A stretch of 64,000 nucleotides of DNA from Sphingopyxis jiangsuensis (GTDB lineage Bacteria; Pseudomonadota; Alphaproteobacteria; Sphingomonadales; Sphingomonadaceae), in assembly GCF_016734905.1 (NCBI RefSeq), contig NZ_JAERPO010000002.1:1135524-1199523 (forward strand). Direction: 5' to 3'. Below, piece by piece: positions 16,174 through 25,900 of the stretch (position 1 is its first letter; every line of letters begins with the position of its first letter). A program made the translations under genes and the position numbers. The notes under the pieces are model-generated. The model was not told the origin of the DNA. It did no database searches and saw only the letters and a list, made by a program, of their open reading frames with translations.

Positions 16174-16889
16174 CAGCGTTCCCCAGTCCCATTGACCTCG
16201 ACTTCGACGCGCCGGTTCTCTGGCGTGCGTTCACCGTCCATCGTCTGGACGCGCGGCTGGCGTTCGCCCATGCCCGACACCGCAATGGTACCGGTCGGGA
16301 TTCCCGCCGCGATCATCATGTCGGCAATCACGCGCGCGCGCCGCATCGCGAGGCCTTCGTTATAAGCGTCCGATCCCGACCGGTCGGTGTGACCGACGAC
16401 GGTGAACGCCGACCAGCCGCACCGCGCCTGGTTTTCGGCCATGAACGCGACCGACTGCGGCGCTTCGGCCGGCGCGACGGTCGAATCCCAGTCGAAGAAG
16501 AAGGTCGACGCGACCTCGGGCGGGCAATTGTTGACCGGTGGCGGCGGCGGCACGAGCGGTGGCGGTGGCGGCGGCGTCCGGGTCATCTGGTTATAGGCAA
16601 AGTCGCAGCGGCGCAGGCTGTCCTGGTCGCGCGTGTTCGATTTCAGGAAACCGAGCGCGATGCCGCACTGCACCTTGGCCTCCGACGCCCAGGTGTGGAT
16701 GTTGTTGTTCGCCGAAACCACTGCCGGATCGGCGCTCGTCGCGAGCGCGGCATCGTAACGTGTTCGCACCTCGCCGCGCAGTTGGTCGACCGACATATCG
16801 GTCAGCGACTGGGCAAACAGGTTACCCGGTTGGGACAGGGCGAGCGCGACGCACGCCCCCGCCATCCATTTTGCCGTTGAATATCGCAT
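16173..16889 (-). CDS. OmpA-family peptidoglycan-binding protein
   Basis: A protein of 238 residues with a signal peptide ending near LFAQS. A Pro-rich hinge (TPPPPPPLVPPPPPV, about 103-118) separates an N-terminal helical part from the OmpA C-terminal domain: FFFDWDSTVAPAE, VVGHTDRSGSDAYN, RRARVIADMM and TPENRRVEVEV. That domain binds diaminopimelate in peptidoglycan. It lies 48 bases downstream of the adhesin and is coupled to the TolC-like gene, so it probably anchors or stabilises the export channel or the surface-held adhesin. A GAGGAAC site precedes ATG 16889. Confidence 0.92.
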   Translation of the reverse strand: MRYSTAKWMAGACVALALSQPGNLFAQSLTDMSVDQLRGEVRTRYDAALATSADPAVVSANNNIHTWASEAKVQCGIALGFLKSNTRDQDSLRRCDFAYNQMTRTPPPPPPLVPPPPPVNNCPPEVASTFFFDWDSTVAPAEAPQSVAFMAENQARCGWSAFTVVGHTDRSGSDAYNEGLAMRRARVIADMMIAAGIPTGTIAVSGMGERQPRVQTMDGERTPENRRVEVEVNGTGER

Positions 16890-16937
16890 GTTCCTCGTAC
16901 CCCCTTTTTCAATCCACTGGTCTTTTTGAGGTCTCAG

Positions 16938-19900
16938 CTATGCTGCGGCGATCTGTTGCAGGTCGAAATCGGCAGGCGGGTGGAAAATTCCCGCCATTTC
17001 GCCGCCGACAACATGGGCGTCGAGCATCCGCGCAAGGTCGACCGGCGCTGCATGTCCGTCCGGAACCGCGGCGGCGCCCGTCACCGCGTCGATCAGGCGA
17101 TCGACGCTTTCGCCGCCATCGATCGCCTCGGCCAGGACGCGCGCTGCGGCAGGGTCGTCGGCCGCAACATCGCGTGCTGCGATCCGCGCATCGATGGCCG
17201 CGAGGCCCAGCGACAGCAGGCCGTCCATTGACATCGCCCCGTCGTTCGCCGCGGGAGCGAAGTGGTCGAACAATGCTTCTGAACCGGACCATTCCGGACC
17301 GGAGGCCGCATGCTGATACGATGCATCGGCCCCGTGACCGGTGACGCTGCTCGCCGAGCTGCTGTCGTCGCCGCCGCCAAGGTTGCGGCTTGCCGGTTCG
17401 TCCGCTCGCGGCTCGGCGGAACCGAGCAGCGGGTCATCGGCCATCATCTTGGTCGCGTGAGCCGTTCCGGTATCGACGCTGTGCGCGGCACCGGATCCGC
17501 CGATCACGCCGGCAACCTCGCTGTCTGCAAAGCTGGCCGCATCGGCACGTTCGGGCTGGACGGCATGAACCATCGCAACCAGCGACGCGGCGACCAGTGC
17601 GTCAGACAACGGAACGGCCGACGCCGGACGATCCTGCGTCCGGACCGTGCTGGTGCCGCCCGCCTTGCCATAGGCAAAGGCCGCGTCGGCCGCGGTCCGT
17701 ACCGTGCCGTCGGCGAGCTGATAGCTCGTTTCGCCGAAGACGTGGACGTCGCCGTCCGCCGCCGAATAAGGCTGTCCGTCCGACTGCAGGTTGATCGACA
17801 CGATCCCCGCATCGTCCAGCGACTGGAACTCGCCGTCGTCGGAGACGCCGTTGCTGTTCGCATCGCGCCATACGCCGAAGCCAGCCCAGCCCGCATCGGC
17901 GCTGGTGAGCAGCCCGTCGCCGTTGCTGTCATATTTGGCTGCAAGACCCTGAAGGTCGGTCAGGCCATTGCCACCGAAGACGATTTCGCTTCCGTTATCG
18001 ACGCGGCCGTTGCCGTTCGCATCGAACGCCAGCAGCCCGTCGTCGGGACCGACCCATGCCGTGCTGACCGGGGCGCCGTTGCCGAAATAGTCGAAAGCGA
18101 CACCGGCATCTTTGGACAGAAAGGCGACGCCGTCGCCGTCGAGATCAAGCGCGATCGGCGGGGCCGAAGCGTCGACCGAGACCAGTAGTTGCGACGTCGA
18201 GGTGACGTCGCCATCGCCGTCGAGCGCGGTGATCGCAAACTCGAGATCATAGTCCGACGGAAGGATCGTCTTGCTGATGTCGAGCGAGACAAAGCGCACG
18301 CCCTGACCGCTTCCGCCGACGCCCTCGACGAGCACGCGGTTGAATTCGGACATCACGGGGTCGATCAGTGTCGTCGTGCCCGTCACGTTGAAGTTCGTAT
18401 AGACGACCTCCGACGTTCCCAGCACATCGTTGAATACCGTGACCTTGATCTGCAACGAGCCGTTGATGTTGTCATTGCGCAGGACGATCGAGCTGACCAT
18501 TTCAGGGTTGGTCAACGGATCCTGGTTGCCCGGCTGCCCCGGGTCATGGAACTCGATCGTAAAGCTCTCGCCGTTCCCGACGAACTGATTGTCGATACCA
18601 AAACCCTGTGTCGACGAATTGACACCGTTGCCGCTGCCCGTGAATTCGACGCGCCCGTCTGCCGTTTGAACGAAGGGCGAAGGCCCGCCAGCCGAAAGGC
18701 CGAGCAACGACACCGTTTCGGTCGTCGCCGCCTGCGGTGTCACCAGCGTGAAGTCATAGGTGCCGTCCTTGTTCACCTGCAGGGTGAAAACGGTGACCGG
18801 AGGCGATCCGCCGGGCCCGTCAGGATCGGCGGTTGCGGTCAACAGCGCGCCATTGGCGTTCTGCGTCGTCGAATAGGTAATGCCGGGCAGCGTCGGTCCC
18901 GTGATGGTGAATGACCCGTGCCCGTCCGCGCCGGGATCATAAGCGAAGGTTCCGCTGCCGACGACATTGGCCATGTTGACGACCGTGACGCCGACAAAGG
19001 CGCCGAGCTCCGGTCCGTCGTCCTGGAACGAGATCAGACCGCCGATCGGCGTCGAAGCGCTGGACGTGTCGCCGTCGCCGTCGGTGACCGTGACGGTCGC
19101 CAGCACGGCGCCATTGACGATCGACAGCGATTCGTCGTGGCTAGCGCCCGGCGTCGGATGCTTGATTGACAGATATTGAACCAGGTTGACGCTGCCGTCC
19201 GCTTCGACGGCGATCGCAAAAGCGGCGGCACCCGCCGGTCCGCCGACGCGCCCGACGACAATCCCCGCTTCGAGGTAGAGCAGGATGTTCTGGCCGTCGG
19301 TGGTGTCGAGGCCCGAATCGACCCCGCTCGATGACAGGGAGAGACCAAAGCTGATCGTTCCGCCGTCGGATCCCGTGGTCGATCCGGCGCTCGACAGCGC
19401 GCCCGCGTCGCGGGCAAAGCCGATAACCGTGCCGGCCACGTCCGGGTCGTCGCCCTTGTTCGCGACACCGTCAAAGATCGACAGCGGCCCGGAGACATCC
19501 TGTGCGTCGCCATCGATCCCCGGCGTTTCGTCGTGCGCGAGCGAAAGGCCCGCGGCGCTCACCATCGCCTGCGGCCCGTCGTCATCGAAACGGATCTGCG
19601 CCGAGATGTCGACGGTGTCCGAAAGCGCGAAGTCGCCGTCGCTATCGGTCGCGGTGACGACCACGCCCAGCGAATTGGCGACCAGCTGCACGGCGTCGTC
19701 GGGGTTCGCGGTATCGGGATGGTCGAGCGACAGATATTGTTCGACCGTCACGACGCCCGTCGCGGGATCGATCGCGATTGCGAAGGCCGCGAGGCCATCG
19801 AATGCGCCCCCGCTCACCTGGCCGACGATGACATTGCCCTGGACGACAAGGTTGATCGGCGAGCCGTCGGTGACCGACAGGCCCGAGACGGCGTTGATGA

Positions 19901-22900
19901 CGGTCAGCGAATAGCTGAGCGCACCCGTCGCTGCGGCGCCGTCGGTTCCGTAAAGCGGCGTTGCATTGACGACCGCACCGCTCGACGTCGCGCGGCTGAT
20001 TGCGCCCGCGCCAGCCACGTCGGGATCGTTGCCGGTCGCGATGCTGCCCGTGTCAAGTTGCGCGACCATGCTGTTCGTCGCGCTTTCGTCGTTCTGAACC
20101 AGCACCGCGCCTGCCGCGGTCGCGCTGACCGACGGTCCGTCGTCGAGGAAGCTGATTTGGCCGCCGATTTCCTTCGTCGCGTCGACGCTGTCGCCGTCGC
20201 TGTCGGTGATGCGGATCGACGCCGTGATCAGACCGTCGAGCGTCAGTGCATCATTGTGCAGCGGCGTGTCGCCATCCTGCAGATGCTCGAGCGCAACGAA
20301 CTGCGATACGGTGATCGTGCCATCGGTGTTGATCGTCACCGTGAAGGCGTCCTGCACGATGCCGCCGCCGTCGGTATAGCGCCCGGTGATCGTCGTGGGC
20401 GACGTTGCGACGAGGGTGATCGGGAAATCGCCGACCGCCGTCGCAATGCCCGATGCGGCACCCCCGCTGAGCGCGAGACCATAGACGGTGCTGTTTGCGG
20501 CCGCAGGGCCGTCGGCGCCGAACGCGAGCGTTGCCGTAATGACCGCGGCCAGCGACGTCACGTTGACGTCGAGTCCGCCGGTTTCGTCGAGCGTCACGCT
20601 GCCGCTGCCGCCTACGTTGCTGATCGACGGACCATCGTCCTCGATGCGGGTGATGCTGCCCAGGTCGACGGTGTCGGTATCGAAATCCCCGTCGAAATCG
20701 GTCGCCTTGACCTCGAGCAGAAGCGCGCCGGCGTTCATTCCGGGCGAGCTTTCGTCGTGACTGCCCGTATCCCCGTGCTCGATCGCGATAAACTGCGTCA
20801 TCGTGACCGTGCCGTCGGCCGCAACGGTGAAGGTGAAGGCGACGTCGCCTGACGTTTCGCCGCGGCCCTCGACCGTGCCCGGCGCGGTCTGGTAAAGACG
20901 GATCACCTCGTCATCCGACGAAATGCGATAACCGCTGTCGGGGTTTACGCCACCGAGAACGAAGGCATAGCTATAGCTTGCGGGCGTATCCGCCCCGGCG
21001 TCCAGCGTGACGGTGAACAGGTCGGTCGCCGCGATCGTCGCGCTGCCGAGGTTGCCGCCGACCGGATCGACTTCTGTCCCCGCCGCGGTCACGCCGTCGG
21101 TTTCGTCGATCCGCAGTTCGGCGCCCGCCTTCAGCGTGACGTCGATGTCGGGCCCGTCGTCGGCAAACCGGATGTTGTGGCCAAGGTCGATCGACTGGCT
21201 GTCGCTGTCGCTGTCGCCATCCTTGTCGGTGATCGTCACCGTGCCGGTCAGGCGGACCAGCTCGTCGGCCAGCGTCGCAATCTGGCTGTCGAAATTGCTG
21301 CCGACACCCGGCAGTTCATGATCGATCTGGGCGAACTGCGTCAGCGTGACGGTGCCGTCGCCGGCATTGACGCTGATCGTGAAGATCGTGTTGCCGGGAT
21401 CGATGTCGCCAAGGCTGGCCGCCGTCGATCCCACGATGGTGCCGCCGTCGTTGAACAGGTTGATCGACGCGCCATTGCTGTCGAGCCCCGAATCGGTACC
21501 GTTCGCGCCGAACAGCGTCAGCGCATAGGACCAGCTGATCGCTCCGGGGCCGTCGGCGCCGAAATCGGCATTGGCAAAGGAGAAGACGCTGCCGAAATTG
21601 GCGGTCGATACATCGCTGTCGCTGGCCGCGCCGATCGTGGCGGCATCCTGCGTCGTCAGCACGACCGCCGCCTCGCCCGTGACGTTGATGTCGATGCTGA
21701 CGCCATCGTCCTTGAACGTCAGCGCGCCGCCGATATTCGCGGTGGCGCTGGCCTGGTCGCCGTCGCTGTCGGTCACCGTCGCCGTCAGCGTCACAAGGTC
21801 CGCTGCGCTCAGGAAAGCCGATTGGTCGGGCCCGCTGTCAGGCGAATGGAAGACGGCGCGCTGCTGGTCGAGCGTCACCGTCCCATTGGCGTCGACCGAG
21901 AGAACGAACACGATGTCGTTCGTCCCGCTGGTGCGGCCGACGACCGCCCCCGATTCGAGCGTGAGCACCACGGCCTCGTTGGTCGCCGTGTCGACAAGGC
22001 CCGACGCCACGCCGGGCGACTTGACGCCCAGCGCATAAGTGACCGAGTCGGTCGCGGCTGGCCCGTCGGCATTGAACGCGACATTGAACAGGCTGCCCGG
22101 CTGGCCGAAGCCGAAATCGGCCGACGCGTCGGTCGCAAGGTCGCTGTCGTCGACGATCAGCGCGTTGGCTGACCCGTCGACCGCCGAAACGGTCGGAATA
22201 TCGTCGGTGACGTTGATCGTCACCGTGCCGGTCGCCATGTCGCCGTCGGTGTCGGTCGCTTTGACGGTCACCGTTCCGAGCGACTGGGTCTGCGCAGCCA
22301 TCGCCAGTGCATGCGGCAGATTGTCGGCAATCGTGACGGTCACCGTCGCATTGCCCGTCATGCCCGGCGCAAGGCTTGCCGGCGCGCTGAGGCTGATCGT
22401 GATCGCCGCCGGGCCGCCATCGGTGAGCGAGCCGGTGATCGTCTGCCCGTCGGGCGAGATCGACCAGAAGAGGTCGGTACCGGCCCCGTCGAGGTTGGCC
22501 ACAAGGCCTGCGGTCCCGTCAAACATGAAGTTCGACAGCGTATCCGATCCGGCCGTGAAGCTCAGCATGCCGCTATCGGTTTCGGCATCGCTCGCCGGCG
22601 TGCGTCCGATGCCGTCGATCGCGGCTTCGTCGACGGTCAGCGTCAGCGTCCCGCCGCCCGTCGGGTCGGCGCCGTCGTCGATCGTGATCGTCAGGCTGTC
22701 CGACGTCGGGTCGCCGTCGCGATCGACCGCCGACAGGGTGAAGGTTGCCGACGGGTTGGGGTTGTTATTCTGGTCACCCGCGGCGAGGAAGCTGAAGGTG
22801 CCGTCCGAATTGACCGTCAGCGTGCCCGTGGGCTGCACGATCACGACGCTGTTTCCGGGCGCCAGCGACAGCGTGTCGCTGCCGGCCCCGAAGGTCACGG

Positions 22901-25900
22901 TCACCGACGTCACGCCGTCGGCCCCCGCATCGAGGGTCCAGGTCCCGTTGACGGCAGGGCCGCCCTCGGTTGCGTTCGTCGGCGTGTCGGACACGGCGAG
23001 CGTGGGAATATCGTCGACAATCGTGACCACGAAACTCCCGCTCGCGGTCGATCCGTCATTGTCGGTCACGGTGAAGCCGATCCCCGACAGCATGTCGCTA
23101 TCCTCGCTGCCCGGCGCCGACTGGTCGATCGCCGCCGACAGGGTGACCGTATAACCATAGGTCACTTCATTGGCACCGGGACCCGAGGTCGCCGTCGTCA
23201 GCGCGATGCGGATCACTTCGGTCGCACCCACCGAGCCGACCAGGTCGGCGCCGTCCTTGGCAAAGGTTACCGGGACGCCGCCCACCGTCAGTTGCGTGTC
23301 GAGCGCGGCACTGTCGTCGAGGACAATCGATCCCGCGAGCACCGCAGGTACGTCGCCGCCGAAATCGACGACGATCGTGCCATTGGCGCTCGTGCTGCCC
23401 GTCGAGGTCACCTCGCCGGGAAGGCCGTCGTCGGCGTTCGCCAGCGGCAGCCCGTCCTCGTCGACCGTGACATTGTCGGCGCTGCGGATCTGCGGCGTTG
23501 AATCGGCGACAAGCATGATCGTTGCCGTCGCGGTCGACGTGTCGCCGTCGCCGTCGGTGATCTGGTATTGAAAGCTGATCTCGCCGACTTCACCGGGCGC
23601 CTGCGTATAGGTGAAGCTGCCGTCGCCGTTGTTGACCAGCGTGCCGCTGCCCGTGAGCGTGCCGTCGACAAGCGCCACAGTGCCCGACTGGACGCTGTCG
23701 GCGCCCTGGACGTCGTTCGCGAGCACGTCGATGGTGACGGGCGCATTTTCGACCGGCTGCAGCAGGAAATCGTCGATCGCGGTCGGTACGTCGTCGGTGA
23801 TCTGGATGTCGATCGTGGCGCTTGCGTTGCTGCCGTCGATGTCGGTCACGGTGACGCCGATGCTGTCGGCGACATTGTCCTCGCCGGCCGCGCCATGGTC
23901 GGTCCGATTGTCCGAAAGCGTGTAGCTATAGGTAAAGCTGCCGCCGATGACCGATCCGTCGGCTCCGATTACCGGTGTGAAGCCCGTGATGCTGAGCGTG
24001 CCATAGGCCGTTACAACCATTTGCGGCGTAAAGCTGCCGTCGGCGGTAACCAGCGTCAGCGGCCCGATCGGCGAGCCGTTGAAGCTGTCGAGCACAACAT
24101 TGCCCATGCCGTCGGGCGTCGATACCGAGAAGTTGCCGCCATCGGTGACCGGTTCGGGCGTCGTGTCCGACCCCGCCGCTTCATTGGGACGCGCCGGAAG
24201 GTCGTCCTCGTCAAAGGCCAGTTCGGCACCCGCGCCGTCGAGCCCGGTGATGGTGACGCCGTCGTCGGCGCCGTTGATCGTGATCGTCAGCGTCGCAGTC
24301 GATGTGTCGCCGTCGCCATCGGTGATCGTATAGACGAAGCTTTCGCTCAGCGTCTCGCCCGCCGACAGGCCCTGGACGGGCTGGAGCGCATTGTTGAGCG
24401 CATAGGTGTAGCTGCCGTCGGCGTTGACGGTGAGCGTGCCATAGGCGGTGGCGAAGGGCGTGCCGACGCTGCCGCCTGCGATCGCGGTGACGCTTGCGCC
24501 GTCGGCACCCTGCGTGTCGGCGACGCCGTCGGTTGCGTTGGCGTCGCTGCCGCCCGTACCGGTCAGCAGATTGCCGTCGGCGACGAGCGGGCCGTCTTCG
24601 GTTACGTTGTCGGCATCGTCTCTAGCGGTCGGCACGTCGTCGACGATGTTGACGTCGAGGCTGGCCGTTCCGACCGAACCGTCGCTGTCGGTCACCGTCA
24701 CGGCGAAGCTGTCGGTGACCGAATCCTCGCCCGCGCTGCCGTGCGTCAGCGTGTTCGCCGACAAGACATATTCATAGGTGAAGCTGCCGCCGATCACCGA
24801 TCCGTCGGCGCCGATGACGGGCGTGAAGCCGGTGATGTTCACCGTGCCGAGCGGACTCGTCGCGCTGCCGGCGGTGAAGACGCCGTTGGTGACGACCTGC
24901 GTCCCGCCGACGCTCACATTGCCGAGCCCGTCGGGGGTCGAGATCGAGAAGCTGCCGCCCTGCGTCAGCGCGGCGTCGTCGGGCGACGAACCGTTCGGAA
25001 GATCGTCCTCGTCGACCGTCAGCTCGCCGCCGTCGGCGTCGAGCCCGGTGATGGTGACGCCGTCGTCGGCGCCGTTGATCGTGATCGTCAGCGTCGCGGT
25101 CGACGTGTCGCCGTCGCCATCGGTGATCGTATAGACGAAGCTTTCGCTCAGCGTCTCGCCCGCCGACAGGCCCTGGACGGGCTGGAGCGCATTGTTGAGC
25201 GCATAGGTGTAGCTGCCGTCGGCGTTGACGGTGAGCGTGCCATAGGCGGTGGCGAAGGGCGTGCCGACGCTGCCGCCCGCGATCGCGGTGACGCTCGCGC
25301 CGTCGGCGCCCTGCGTGTCGGCGACGCCGTCGGTTGCGTTGGCGTCGCTGCCGCCCGTACCGGTCAGCAGATTGCCGTCGGCGACGAGCGGGCCGTCTTC
25401 GGTTACGCTGTCGGCATCGTCTCTAGCGATCGGCACGTCGTCGACGATGTCGATGTTGAGCACCGCGGGCGCGCTGTCGCCGTCGAGGTCGGTGACGACG
25501 ACGTCGAAGCTGACCGTCGTGCCGTCGGGATCGGCGGTATTGTCGGCGAGCGTATAGGTATAGGTGATCGAACCCTGCCCCGTTACGGGGTCATAGGCAT
25601 AGCTGTTGACGACCAGCGTCCCCGTCGCGTCGGTAAAGATCGTCTGCGGCAGCGCGCCCGGCGTCACCGCGACGCCGTTGATCGTCACGCTCTGCACCCC
25701 GTCGGGCGAGGTGAAGGTGATGGTGCCGGTCGTCGATTCATCGTCGCCGTCGAATTCGGAGCCGGGCGTTTCGTCGGGGCGCGGCGGAAGCTGCGATTCG
25801 TCGACCAGCGTCCCCGCGCCCTGCGTCGGGACAAAGGTGATGATCGCCGGGCTGTCGCCGATCGAAATCGTCAGCGTCGCGGTCGAGGTGTCGCCGTCGC

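Noticed and set aside
13771-16365. Long + strand frame (864 codons) opposite the exporter and TolC-like genes
   Set aside because: Composition is His/Arg/Asp-rich shadow of the real - strand genes, all of which have conserved motifs.
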